Positions 1 through 8,799 of a stretch of DNA of 64,000 nt are shown here, one piece after another. This stretch comes from Spirochaetae bacterium HGW-Spirochaetae-1 (GTDB lineage: Bacteria; Spirochaetota; UBA4802; UBA5550), in assembly GCA_002839375.1 (NCBI GenBank), contig PGXY01000012.1, positions 47,078 through 111,077 on the forward strand. The letters are read 5' to 3'. The notes under the pieces were generated by a model. The model was not told the DNA's origin, did not search any database, and saw nothing but the letters and a program-made list of their open reading frames with translations. The first letter of the stretch is position 1; every line of letters begins with the position of its first letter. The position numbers and the translations under genes are program-made.

Positions 1-1
1 A

Positions 2-1210
2 GGAAAGAACAGGGTCGTTCTCTTCATGCACGGAGGAGACGGCCCATGCCGCCTCGGGCAGTATGTGCATCTGTATAAAATTTCCTTTGACCGGCTTTTC
101 GGACCGCGGAGTTCAGGTGACTCCGATAAAAAGAGCACCAATATAAGGCTCATCGAAAATGTTTCCAGCAGTCTCCTGGGGAAGGATGATTTTACCGCGG
201 AAGTGGAGAAGTGGGTCGGTATACAGGCCTACCAGTCGCTGATTCTCCAGGGATTATTTCACTCTATGTATCTAAAGGCTGCATCGCAATGCACTACGCC
301 GGAAAAATTTCAGGCCATGGTGGATGATTACCGGAAACTCAAAACGGAGATATTCTACCGGTTGGAACACAAGGTCAAACCGGGGAAAATAGCCACGGCT
401 TTTGTTGACGGTGTAAGCAAGATGATTCCCCCATTGGGCGGACCTGCCCTGTATTTCGCTTTCGGTCTGTATAACAACAACGGATTCAGAAAAATGTTGA
501 AAAAGTTCAGGAAGAAGTGGATTAAAAAAACGGGAAGCGGCAAGCGAAATATCCGTATCCATGTGGATGGAGAAATCTATATGCGGGTGGCCCAGCTGAA
601 CGAAATTCTTCTATCCGTTATTGATGCCCTGGGATATGGCAATTTTGAACTATCCTATTCACCCATCTGGATATTTTTTGAGAATGTTCTGGAAGCGAGA
701 ATTCTCGTGGCCAACCGGGATATAGAGCATTTCAGGCACGAGATACTTGCCACGGATAGTGAGGAAGAAAAACAGAAACTTCTGAAGCTGATAAATGACA
801 GGGAATTGATCAAAAAGGATACGGAACGGACCATCGGCAATTTCAGGAATATTCTGGCCGCGCCGCTATACAAGGCCGCGGGACTCCCCATGTCGCATCC
901 AATGAAAAAGGTTTTTGCCGCGGCAAAATCGGTTCTTCCCACATTCAAGCCTTTCGGAGAACTGGTGCCCTATACTGGAGAGACAATACTGAACATTCGT
1001 GACGGCGTTGATCTCGTTCTCAATGTGGCCCCCGAGGGATGCATGGTGTCATCCATGGGGCAACTCCTGACCCCGAAGATTGTCAGCGAGGGAGGGAACC
1101 CGGCAGCCATGGTGCAAAATCTATTTTCCATGGATGGAGAAATCAATGAAGAAATACTGCAGCTTGTTATATTGAAGATACTGGGACCGGAAGGGTACTA
1201 CCGGAGATGA
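2..1210 (+). CDS. C-terminal part of an acyl-CoA dehydratase activase-related (BadF/HgdC-HgdA-like) protein, truncated by the window edge
   Basis: The reading frame is open to the left edge, so the start lies outside the window; about 402 residues are visible. The early motif HGGDGPCRLGQY is typical of the C-terminal (DUF2229/HgdA-like) part of the long proteins that carry an ATP-dependent 2-hydroxyacyl-CoA dehydratase activase domain at their N-terminus. Near the end, VAPEGCMVSSMGQLL resembles the Cys-bearing segment of that module. In the shorter well-studied relatives the activase hands electrons to a [4Fe-4S] dehydratase or benzoyl-CoA reductase; the role of the long fused forms is not settled. 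The family call rests on motif recall, and the activase half cannot be seen here. Confidence 0.62.
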   Translation, partial: GKNRVVLFMHGGDGPCRLGQYVHLYKISFDRLFGPRSSGDSDKKSTNIRLIENVSSSLLGKDDFTAEVEKWVGIQAYQSLILQGLFHSMYLKAASQCTTPEKFQAMVDDYRKLKTEIFYRLEHKVKPGKIATAFVDGVSKMIPPLGGPALYFAFGLYNNNGFRKMLKKFRKKWIKKTGSGKRNIRIHVDGEIYMRVAQLNEILLSVIDALGYGNFELSYSPIWIFFENVLEARILVANRDIEHFRHEILATDSEEEKQKLLKLINDRELIKKDTERTIGNFRNILAAPLYKAAGLPMSHPMKKVFAAAKSVLPTFKPFGELVPYTGETILNIRDGVDLVLNVAPEGCMVSSMGQLLTPKIVSEGGNPAAMVQNLFSMDGEINEEILQLVILKILGPEGYYRR

Positions 1211-1288
1211 TTCAGCATTCATTGGCCTCATGGAACCGGGACTGGAACGGCAGCGGCCTTATACTGTCATATAGGGCCGTGCACCGGA

Positions 1289-1588
1289 TCAATGGGCTGG
1301 ATTGGCGGCTATTTTTTCAATAGCCACTTTCACCACTTTTTCATAGGACATGTCTTTCTTCGCGGAATGAAGGTTCTGTTTATACAGCACTCCTTTGTAC
1401 GAAAGTGATGACCTGTAAGCAGGTTTGAGATGGTTGAGAGCCAGCGCTGCCATGTCCAGTAAGCAGTCCTGGCAGTGGCAAACATCTCTGTTGTCGCCCA
1501 GTGACAGCTGTCTTTCCAGTTCATCAATGACCAGGGTCTCAATTTCGTTGACCAGAAGATCAAAATCATAATCATCTTTCAGAGCCAT
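1289..1588 (-). CDS. ComFB-like small protein
   Basis: A 99-residue protein that resembles the late-competence ComFB family: an acidic helical N-terminus, then a Cys/His cluster CHCQDC (about residues 37-42), then DMAALALNHLKPAY, the usual ComFB consensus around LALN-L-P-Y. The clustered cysteines suggest metal binding. The start ATG is preceded by GGAGGCTGAG, a good ribosome binding site. In firmicutes ComFB sits in a competence operon; here it stands alone, convergent with the activase-type gene, so a competence role is not implied. Cyanobacterial relatives have been linked to c-di-nucleotide binding, which is only a family-level hint. Confidence 0.72.
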   Translation of the reverse strand: MALKDDYDFDLLVNEIETLVIDELERQLSLGDNRDVCHCQDCLLDMAALALNHLKPAYRSSLSYKGVLYKQNLHSAKKDMSYEKVVKVAIEKIAANPAH

Positions 1589-2027
1589 CTCAGCCTCCTA
1601 AATGCATAATACCTGTGCTTACAAAGTATCACCAACAGGGGGACAGTTCAAATAAAATTATCATTATTGACGGGTCTTCCATCGGGAGACCATACCTCCT
1701 GCAGCGTGAATAAAATATGGGATTATGGAAAAAATGATTTTCATTGAACGCGTGATCCCTTATTATAAAGTATGAGGCCTCAATAGTATTCGTAGTATAA
1801 CAGCGATTATTGCGGCAGGGAAGGTTTAGAGAATATGACGGAAATCCTGAGTAAAATTCCAGGTTTGTCACCTGTTCCTTTAAATACATGTTTCAGGAAA
1901 TGATGAACCGGGGAAGTTGAAGTCCTGGTTCAACAGGGGAAAGCGGAGAGGTTGAAACGCCTGAAAAACAGAAAATGAGCATATAATAGCTATTTATTTA
2001 ATTAAACTGCCAGAGGGAGTATCCACC
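1589..2027. other. Intergenic stretch, no convincing gene
   Basis: This 439-base gap lies between the divergent ComFB-like gene and the small CDS at 2028. An 86-codon minus-strand frame (1629-1889) has no ribosome binding site and an unlikely composition, and is not called. The only signal seen is a perfect TATAAT at 1982-1987, a possible -10 box for the gene at 2028, but without a matching -35 box at normal spacing. Confidence 0.4.
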
Positions 2028-2192
2028 ATGAGAAAGAAAATAACTATCAGTCAATTCTCCGATGAACTCATCGCGCGGATTGAAAAATCAAAGGGCATTG
2101 ATTGCTGTAAAACGGAGATCAAAAACCTGGCTGCCATTGCAAAAGATAAAATAGGCAATGAGCAGATAGAAGTGGAATGGAAAGATAATTAA
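2028..2192 (+). CDS. Small 54-residue protein with a vicinal Cys pair, unknown function
   Basis: ATG at 2028 follows a strong AGAGGGAG Shine-Dalgarno site, and the frame runs 54 codons to a TAA. The protein starts MRKKITISQFSDELIARIEK, carries GIDCCKTE at about residues 23-30, and ends in an acidic tail with a single Trp. I do not recognise a family. The N-terminal half could form a short amphipathic helix after a beta strand, loosely like ribbon-helix-helix proteins, but this is weak. It is convergent with the RND pump gene, 22 bases away. The good ribosome site and full-length frame are the main reasons for believing it. Confidence 0.55.
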   Translation: MRKKITISQFSDELIARIEKSKGIDCCKTEIKNLAAIAKDKIGNEQIEVEWKDN

Positions 2193-2214
2193 AAGCGCCC
2201 CGCCATTCACCTTA

Positions 2215-5200
2215 TCATTCCTTCCCGGCATTGTCTTTTCCGTATTCCAGGCGGGAAAGCAGGCTGTATGCTGCGGGAACTACTACGAGGGTCAGGACCG
2301 TTGAAAAAATAACGCCGCCCAGTACTGCAACTGCCATGGGTATGCGCGATTCAGCACCGGGACCAACGGCAATGGCAGGCGGGATGGCCGCTGCAATGGT
2401 TGAGAGTGTTGTCATTACGATCGGTCGCAGCCGGACCGGGCATGCCTTGAGAAGCGCCTCTTTCACGCTGAGACCCTCGTGACGCATCTGGTTGGTGAAT
2501 TCGACAAGCAGAATAGAATTCTTTTTCACCAGACCCATGAGGAGAATGAGGCCTATGAAACTGTACATGTTGATCGTCTGACCGGTTATTACGAGAGCTA
2601 TAATCGCGCCGGTGAAACTGAAGGGAAGAGCAAGCAGCACGGTGAAGGGATGGATATAACTGTTGAACTGACTGCCCAGGATCATGTATGCCACTATGAT
2701 TCCGATTATGAGGGCAAAAGTCAGGCTGGAAAAGGATTCCCCTGATGTTTTGGCGGTACCAGTCACATCGACGCGATATCCTTCCGGCAGCATTTTTCGG
2801 GCCATGGTAATGGCATAATTAAGCGCTTCCTGCTGTGACGATGTTGGAGATGGATTGGCGTAAATGGTTATGGACCTGGCACGATTCACGCGGGAAATTG
2901 ACAGCATTGACCGTCGTGACACGACATCAACGACCTCCGAGAGCCTGACCAGTTCCCCCCTGTTATTCCGTACAAAGATTTTTTTTATGTCATTGATTTT
3001 CCTGCGGTCCGTATCCGCCAGGCGTATGCGGATGTCATAGCGATGACCTCCTTCGGTAAATTTCCCGATAATTTTACCGCCTATCATGGCGCCAACGGCA
3101 TTACCGATACTGGTCATGCTGACACCCCGTTCTTCAGCGGCAATGCGGTTGGGGATGATATTTATCTCCGGCTGTCCGAGATCGTAACTGGTATCCACAT
3201 CAACCATTTTACCGGATTTTTTCATTTCATCGGCGATTTTCGTGCTGTAGTCACTCAGCCTGTCCCAGTCGGGGCCCTGTACTACGAATTCAACGGGATA
3301 ACCGCGTGAAGCGGAAAACCCCCTCATGGACAAGTCCTGAATCGATATTTTCATTTCATCGATGTATCTTTCCGCCTGTTTCCGGATATCGATCATGACA
3401 TCGTTCTGCGAACGGCGCTTGCCGGTTTTGGGGTCCACGGGGCGATCTTTCGGCTGTTTGAGGTTGACGAAGATCATAGCACTGTTTGTTTCTCCTCCAC
3501 CAAAACCGCCTACGGCACAGTATATCGATTTTACATCGTTGATGGATCGAACGAGGGTCTCAATTTTTTTTGTGGATTCGTCTGTGACCGAGATTGAAGA
3601 CCCCACGGGCGTTTTTAAACGTAATATGAACTGGCTCTGGTCCATAGCCGGAATGAATTCCTTCTTTACCATCCCGAGGAGTAGAAGGGAAGAAAAGAAA
3701 ATTGCTGAAGCGGTGATAATGACAGTCCAGCGGTGATCAAGAGTGTAGGCCAGGGCTTTGTGGTAAGCGACTGACAAGGCATCGAAAGCGCGGTTGACAC
3801 CGCGGTTGAGTATGCTGTTGCGTTTGTTTATTTCAAGAAACTGGGAGCAGCGCATGGGGGTGAGCGTCAGGGCTTCGAGGAGAGAAAGAATTACCGCGAT
3901 TGATATGGTGACGCCGAATTCAAGAAAATATTTTCCGATGATGCCCGACATGAAGGCGACCGGAAGAAAAATAGCTATAATGGCCAGTGTCGAAGCCAGG
4001 GCGGCAAAGGTGATCTGACGGGCCCCGTTACCGGCGGCAATTACCTTGTCCTGTCCCATTTCACGATACCGCGTAATATTTTCAAGTACCATGATGGCAT
4101 CATCGACTACCACGCCGATTACCAGAGAAAGGGCCATGAGCGTAAACGTGTTGAGCGTGAAACCGGCAAAGTACAGCACGATGAAAGTGCCGAGCAGCGA
4201 AGTGGGTATTGCGAGAATGATGTTGATGGTCGAACTGAATGAGCCGAGAAACAGGAAACATACGAGACTGGTCAGGATGGTGGAAAGAAAAATAGTAAAG
4301 ACAAGTTCGCTCGTGGAATCCTTGATAAAACGGGTCATATCATTTGTTATCTGGAGTTTATATCCTTTGGGAAGCTGGGGATTCAGCGTATCAAGGAGCT
4401 TCCTTACATCGTCGGCTATGGCAATGGCATTTGATTTCCTCTGCTTTATGATGCCGAGACCGATAGCGCGTTCGCCGTTAAATCGTGATATTCTCCGAAT
4501 GTCGTCAAGGTTATCTTCTACACGCGCCACATCCTTAATAAGAATCCTGCTGAATACAGGCGAGCCGCCCCTGAGGGTTATGGGCAGGTTCGCGACGGCG
4601 TCGACCGTGTAGGCCTCTCCCAGGGACCGTATAACAAATTCCTGTCCCGTGGTTTCCATCCTGCCGCCGGGAACTTCTACATGCTCCCGTCCTATGGTGT
4701 TGATAATATCGTCTACCGTGAGGTCATAGAGAGACAGTTTGTCTTTATCAACCCAGATACGCAGGTTGCGGTCTACATATCCGCCAAGCCTAACATCGGC
4801 GACGCCGGAAATTGTCTGGAATTTGTCCCGGAGTTCGTATCGGGTGAAGACCATCATTTCTTTTAAAGGACGGTCTGATGTAAGGGCGATCCACATAATG
4901 GGAAAATCCTCGGGGTTCCGTTTGCTGATTATGGGAGGATCAATATCTTTGGGCAGGAGACGCTGCGCCTGGGCGATCTTTGTCTGGACTTCCTGGAGAG
5001 CAACGTCAACATTGCGATTGATATCCAGCTCCACGGTGATACTGGTTGAACTGTCCCTGGATGTCGAACGGACTTCCTGTATGCCTTCAACGCTCATAAC
5101 CGCATCTTCAATCACGTCGGCAATGTCGGTTTCCATTATTTCCGAAGAGGCCCCTTCGTATGTAACGTTGATATTCACTACAGGAAAGTCCACGTCGGGA

Positions 5201-5310
5201 AGCTGGGATATTCCCATCCGATTATAGGAAATCAACCCGAAGAGCATGAGACCTGCCATGAGCATCCATGCGAAAACGGGATTTTTTATCGATATATCCG
5301 ATATGCTCAT
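2215..5310 (-). CDS. RND-family (AcrB/HAE1-type) inner-membrane efflux transporter
   Basis: The 1031-residue protein has the full length of an AcrB-type pump: an N-terminal membrane segment (about 10-30), a first large periplasmic loop, six helices, a second loop, and a final helix group. The proton-relay residues appear to be present: GVVVDDAIMVLENI (the Asp pair of TM4) and GLVKKNSILLVEF (the Lys region of TM10). It should therefore act as a proton-driven exporter of lipophilic or cationic compounds into a TolC duct. The start ATG overlaps the stop of the upstream outer-membrane gene by four bases (ATGA), implying translational coupling. No periplasmic adaptor gene lies next to it, so the adaptor must come from elsewhere or be dispensable. 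The substrate cannot be told. Confidence 0.95.
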   Translation of the reverse strand: MSISDISIKNPVFAWMLMAGLMLFGLISYNRMGISQLPDVDFPVVNINVTYEGASSEIMETDIADVIEDAVMSVEGIQEVRSTSRDSSTSITVELDINRNVDVALQEVQTKIAQAQRLLPKDIDPPIISKRNPEDFPIMWIALTSDRPLKEMMVFTRYELRDKFQTISGVADVRLGGYVDRNLRIWVDKDKLSLYDLTVDDIINTIGREHVEVPGGRMETTGQEFVIRSLGEAYTVDAVANLPITLRGGSPVFSRILIKDVARVEDNLDDIRRISRFNGERAIGLGIIKQRKSNAIAIADDVRKLLDTLNPQLPKGYKLQITNDMTRFIKDSTSELVFTIFLSTILTSLVCFLFLGSFSSTINIILAIPTSLLGTFIVLYFAGFTLNTFTLMALSLVIGVVVDDAIMVLENITRYREMGQDKVIAAGNGARQITFAALASTLAIIAIFLPVAFMSGIIGKYFLEFGVTISIAVILSLLEALTLTPMRCSQFLEINKRNSILNRGVNRAFDALSVAYHKALAYTLDHRWTVIITASAIFFSSLLLLGMVKKEFIPAMDQSQFILRLKTPVGSSISVTDESTKKIETLVRSINDVKSIYCAVGGFGGGETNSAMIFVNLKQPKDRPVDPKTGKRRSQNDVMIDIRKQAERYIDEMKISIQDLSMRGFSASRGYPVEFVVQGPDWDRLSDYSTKIADEMKKSGKMVDVDTSYDLGQPEINIIPNRIAAEERGVSMTSIGNAVGAMIGGKIIGKFTEGGHRYDIRIRLADTDRRKINDIKKIFVRNNRGELVRLSEVVDVVSRRSMLSISRVNRARSITIYANPSPTSSQQEALNYAITMARKMLPEGYRVDVTGTAKTSGESFSSLTFALIIGIIVAYMILGSQFNSYIHPFTVLLALPFSFTGAIIALVITGQTINMYSFIGLILLMGLVKKNSILLVEFTNQMRHEGLSVKEALLKACPVRLRPIVMTTLSTIAAAIPPAIAVGPGAESRIPMAVAVLGGVIFSTVLTLVVVPAAYSLLSRLEYGKDNAGKE

Positions 5311-6695
5311 TTTGACTCTTCCGAATTTTTAAGTATGGATATGCCCCGGCCCGACAGCTCGTTGACGGCGATACCGCAGCGAATCCTGTCCAGGCGGTGC
5401 TGGAGCACGATCCGGGCGTAATCATTGCGCGCGTTCTGCAGTGATTCCAGTGTTGTCAAAACATCAAGAATGGTAACCAGGTTCAGCCTGTACTCGTTCA
5501 TTATCACTTCATGGTTCCGTTCCGAGGCATCCAGGGCCTTCCGGTAACTCTCAGTTTCAGCAAGGGAACCCTTCCAGGCCTGGAACGAATCGCGTATCTC
5601 TCTTTCAGCATCTTTCCGTTTTGCCGCAAGATTCAGTTCGGCCTGCCGTTTAATAGAAAAACGTTCTTCAACACGGCCGGGAACTTCACCGGCCAGAAGT
5701 GGAATTTCAAATCCCAGGGCCCCATAATACTCGGAACCGGAATTGGGGCTTTCCTGATAGAGCCGGTAGGCTCCTTCGAGGTACACGGAAGGAAATTGAC
5801 CTCCTGCCGAGGCCCATATATTGGCCTGGGCAAGCTTTACCCTCTCAATTTCAGCCTTGATATCCCAGCGGTTCTCCACCAGGGGATTGATAGGGTCAGG
5901 TATTTCTGCAGGGTCGTGCAGATCACTTCCTTCTATCAATACGGCATCGACGGGAATACCGGCAAGAGCGTGAAGCTCCAGCCTGCACCGCATAAGCTCG
6001 CTTTCAAGGGCCCTGATCGTGGCCTCGATACGGTAGATTTTCTCACTGGTTCTCAGCAGGTCGCTTCTGCGGCTTTTTCCCACGAGGACCCGGCGGTTCA
6101 GTTCCTGCATTGTCTTGAGGTACAGGTCACGAATTTCATTGCTGTTTTTTAATGACTTTTCAAGCTGGAGGATATGGAAAAAGCAGTAAGCCGTGCTGTC
6201 GAGAAGAGCTCCCGCACTGTTTGCCAGCTCATACCGCGCAATGGCTGATTCATAACGGGCGTTTTTAAAAGCCGTTATTTCATCGAGACCGGTGATGATG
6301 GGCTGCCGCGCGTAAAGGCTGATACTTGTCTGCTGCGTAGACGATGATTGATTGTCGGGTTCAAGGAAGATAACATTCCCCTTTATGGAAATACGGGGAA
6401 GAACTGACCCAATGGCCTGATGTTTCCGGGAACGGGCCTGGAGCAGAATTTCACGGGCTGCGGGAAGCTGCTGGGAATTATGGACGGCCAGGGCATACAC
6501 ATCGAAGAGAGTCAATTCAGTCTTAACAGAAGCGATTTTGATGTCGTCGGCGCTTATGCCGCTCACTTCATTGATGACTTCCGCCGTACCCATGATTGAG
6601 CCCGTTAACAGAAATGCAAAAAGCAGGCAGGTTTTTTTCCCCGCTCTTTTCACGGCAATTCTGTTCCGGATTTTAGTGCTCGATACATTCTTCAT
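5307..6695 (-). CDS. TolC-like outer-membrane efflux protein
   Basis: A 462-residue protein of TolC/OEP size. A basic N-terminus followed by TCLLFAFLLTGSIMGTA looks like a Sec signal peptide, cleaved near residue 38. The mature part shows the two repeated alpha-helical halves typical of the family, with alternating charged and Ala/Leu-rich coiled-coil stretches (for example around residues 150-235 and 345-430). It would form the outer-membrane and periplasmic duct of the RND pump encoded just downstream, with which it overlaps by four bases. No clear ribosome binding site is seen at the chosen ATG. The 254 bases upstream of it hold no gene. Confidence 0.88.
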   Translation of the reverse strand: MKNVSSTKIRNRIAVKRAGKKTCLLFAFLLTGSIMGTAEVINEVSGISADDIKIASVKTELTLFDVYALAVHNSQQLPAAREILLQARSRKHQAIGSVLPRISIKGNVIFLEPDNQSSSTQQTSISLYARQPIITGLDEITAFKNARYESAIARYELANSAGALLDSTAYCFFHILQLEKSLKNSNEIRDLYLKTMQELNRRVLVGKSRRSDLLRTSEKIYRIEATIRALESELMRCRLELHALAGIPVDAVLIEGSDLHDPAEIPDPINPLVENRWDIKAEIERVKLAQANIWASAGGQFPSVYLEGAYRLYQESPNSGSEYYGALGFEIPLLAGEVPGRVEERFSIKRQAELNLAAKRKDAEREIRDSFQAWKGSLAETESYRKALDASERNHEVIMNEYRLNLVTILDVLTTLESLQNARNDYARIVLQHRLDRIRCGIAVNELSGRGISILKNSEESK

Positions 6696-6949
6696 AGTAT
6701 TGTATTTTAATGAATAAAATTGATTATTTCAACATTTTTCCGTATCAGGGAAAGACCTTAGGGAAAACGAAAGTATAGTACCCGGAATGAGTTAAAATAA
6801 TTCAAGAAGAAAAATCAGGAGTTTAATATTTTCATCTCCGCGTCGTTATGGTTAGACCACGGTTTTTAAAGACCGGTTCCACGGGGTGTTAAAAATATTG
6901 AAGATTGTCCAGTTTCAGTCCGATTCAGGGGCCGCAATACAATGCAATG

Positions 6950-7501
6950 CTATTTTTTGTCCCGGCTGAAATAGAGGTGGGGGGAATTGTTGAAAACGCG
7001 GTCTTTTACCGTAAAAACCGTGAAGGGTTTTTTGATATGCTGGTGAAAAAGGATGTCATGGCCCAGGCAAAGGCCTATTTCAATAACCAGGCCGGCATCG
7101 CTTTTATTTATGGTCTCGGCCTGTCCGATGGGATTGCAGGACACCGAGTCTCCCAGGGAATCGACAATATCCTTTTCCCTGAGCCCCTGGATGGTACACC
7201 GGAAAGAGGAAACGGAAAAACCTTTTTCGGTAAGAAAGGCGTGTACATCACGGGCAAGTGGTTCCAGGCCGTAGCAGTAGGCCAGGGCTATGTGTTTATA
7301 TCCCTGTTTTTCGGAAAATTCGGCTATTTCTTCAATGCGCGACAGGGTTCCGGCGCGCCCGCCGGCCACGAGGCTGTCGGCATCGGCGTATAGCCTGGAA
7401 ATATTCTCATCATGATATTTCCGGAGCGTGGATTGACCTTCACCGGTGCAGTCCACGCTTTTTGCTTTACAGGCTTTTGAATTGCAGTTAACGCAATTCA
7501 A
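6950..7501 (-). CDS. DUF1847-like Cys-motif (putative metal-binding) protein, last gene of the RiPP/ArsM-like operon
   Basis: A 183-residue protein that starts with a cysteine cluster, MNCVNCNSKACKAKSVDC (Cys 3, 6, 11 and 18), a plausible metal or Fe-S site. It matches my memory of the DUF1847 family of predicted metal-binding proteins. The rest alternates hydrophobic strands and helices (KHIALAYCYGLEPLAR; DAGLVIEIGLCLGHDILF) with further cysteines, giving a Rossmann-like pattern. The start is a TTG that overlaps the stop of the thioredoxin reductase gene (TTGA), so it is translationally coupled to that gene. The biochemical function is unknown; position suggests it serves the same redox or metalloid pathway. 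Confidence 0.82.
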   Translation of the reverse strand: MNCVNCNSKACKAKSVDCTGEGQSTLRKYHDENISRLYADADSLVAGGRAGTLSRIEEIAEFSEKQGYKHIALAYCYGLEPLARDVHAFLTEKGFSVSSFRCTIQGLREKDIVDSLGDSVSCNPIGQAETINKSDAGLVIEIGLCLGHDILFHQHIKKPFTVFTVKDRVFNNSPHLYFSRDKK

Positions 7502-8799
7502 TGAGAAGCACTCTCGTTTTCAATATCCCGCTCGGCCGCGATTGCGGCAATGGTTCCATCGGCAACAGCAGTGGTGATCTGGCGGTATCGCTTGCTCACT
7601 ACATCACCGGCTGCAAATATCCCCGGTATGCTGGTATGCATCTGGTCGTCGACCTTCACGTATCCCCACTCATCGAGTGCCAGTTTATCGGAAAAACCGC
7701 TCAGGTTGGGTTTCATGCCGGCGAAGATAAAGACGCCGTCGGCGTGCATCGTTTCTCTTTTGCTGTTTTTCAGGTTTTCCACCGTGACGGTCATTGTTCC
7801 GTCCTCATTGCGGACAAAGGCTCGGGGTTCATGTTCAAAAATGAATTCAATTTTTTCATTGGCAAAGGCCTTTTCCTGGGCTACCTTGTTGGCCTGGAGC
7901 TTGTCGAACTGGTGGACGATGGTAACCTTTCGGGCGAACTTTGTGATGAAAAGCGATTCCTCCACGGCACTGTTGCCGCCGCCGATAACGATGACATCCT
8001 TCCCTTCAAAATATTTGGCGTCGCAGGTGGCGCAGTAGGATATGCCCTGTCCCTTGTATTCTATTTCTCCCGGCACACCCAGCTCGCGGTACGCCGAGCC
8101 CGTGGAGATGATGATCTTTTTGGCTTTTATGGTCTCGAATCCGTCGACGAGAATGGTTTTGCCCGTCATGTCAACATCGGACACATCCACGGCGGCCCGG
8201 AGCATCATCCCGGCGTTTTTTGCCTGTTCGTTCATGTAATGCATGAGCATGAATCCCTCTATGGGTTTTTCAAAACCGGGATAATTGGAAACCATGTGCG
8301 TCGTAGTTACCTGTCCTCCCGTGAGGGCAATATCAACCATGATGGTTTTAAGTTTCGCCTGGGCAGCGTAAATGCCGGCCGTGAGGCCCGAAGGCCCGCC
8401 TCCCAGGATGAGCACATCACATTCCGTGGTGACGGGTTTTATCTTTGCATGAATTTCCTTAACACGTGCAGGAGCGAGCATGCCGTCGAGCTGCTTCACC
8501 AGGTCGGAGCGTTTTATCCCTCCCATGAGGCGGGGGCCCGCTTCTTTTCCGTCCTTGTAAAAGAGTACCGTTGGGGAACCGGTCACTTTCAGGCCCTCGG
8601 CAAGGCCGCGGTTCTCCTGGCGGAAAATTTTTATGAAGGTAATATCATCGCCGTACAATTCACTGAGCGGTTCATACTTTGCGGCCAGGGCCTCGCAGGG
8701 CGGGCACTCCGATGAATAGAAGTCCACTACCACGGTACCATTCTTGAGCACCTTCTCTTCCCAGTCTTCGGCCTTGATATACAATATTTTTTCAGACAT
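7498..8799 (-). CDS. Thioredoxin-thioredoxin reductase fusion (thioredoxin domain first)
   Basis: A 433-residue fusion. Residues 1-110 are a thioredoxin fold with a CPPC redox site (Cys32-Cys35) and the cis-Pro stretch GSPTVLF. Residues 125-433 are an NADPH-dependent thioredoxin reductase: FAD site GGGPSGLTAG near 133-142, redox site CATC (Cys256-Cys259), NADPH site GGGNSAVEE, and a C-terminal FAAGDV. The protein can thus pass electrons from NADPH to a thiol substrate without a separate thioredoxin. The ATG at 8799 overlaps the stop of the maturase gene (TGATG) and has GGAG seven bases upstream, so it is preferred over the GTG one codon earlier. The domain order is the reverse of the known mycobacterial fusion. 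In this operon it is a likely electron source for the ArsM-like methyltransferase or for reduction of the peptide. Confidence 0.93.
   Translation of the reverse strand: MSEKILYIKAEDWEEKVLKNGTVVVDFYSSECPPCEALAAKYEPLSELYGDDITFIKIFRQENRGLAEGLKVTGSPTVLFYKDGKEAGPRLMGGIKRSDLVKQLDGMLAPARVKEIHAKIKPVTTECDVLILGGGPSGLTAGIYAAQAKLKTIMVDIALTGGQVTTTHMVSNYPGFEKPIEGFMLMHYMNEQAKNAGMMLRAAVDVSDVDMTGKTILVDGFETIKAKKIIISTGSAYRELGVPGEIEYKGQGISYCATCDAKYFEGKDVIVIGGGNSAVEESLFITKFARKVTIVHQFDKLQANKVAQEKAFANEKIEFIFEHEPRAFVRNEDGTMTVTVENLKNSKRETMHADGVFIFAGMKPNLSGFSDKLALDEWGYVKVDDQMHTSIPGIFAAGDVVSKRYRQITTAVADGTIAAIAAERDIENESASH

Noticed and set aside
1629..1889. An 86-codon minus-strand frame in an otherwise empty gap
   Set aside because: No ribosome binding site, odd composition and no recognisable domain.
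7501..8715. A 404-codon plus-strand open frame opposite the thioredoxin reductase gene
   Set aside because: It mirrors the real gene, has no ribosome site and a composition rich in His, Gly and Phe typical of antisense shadows.
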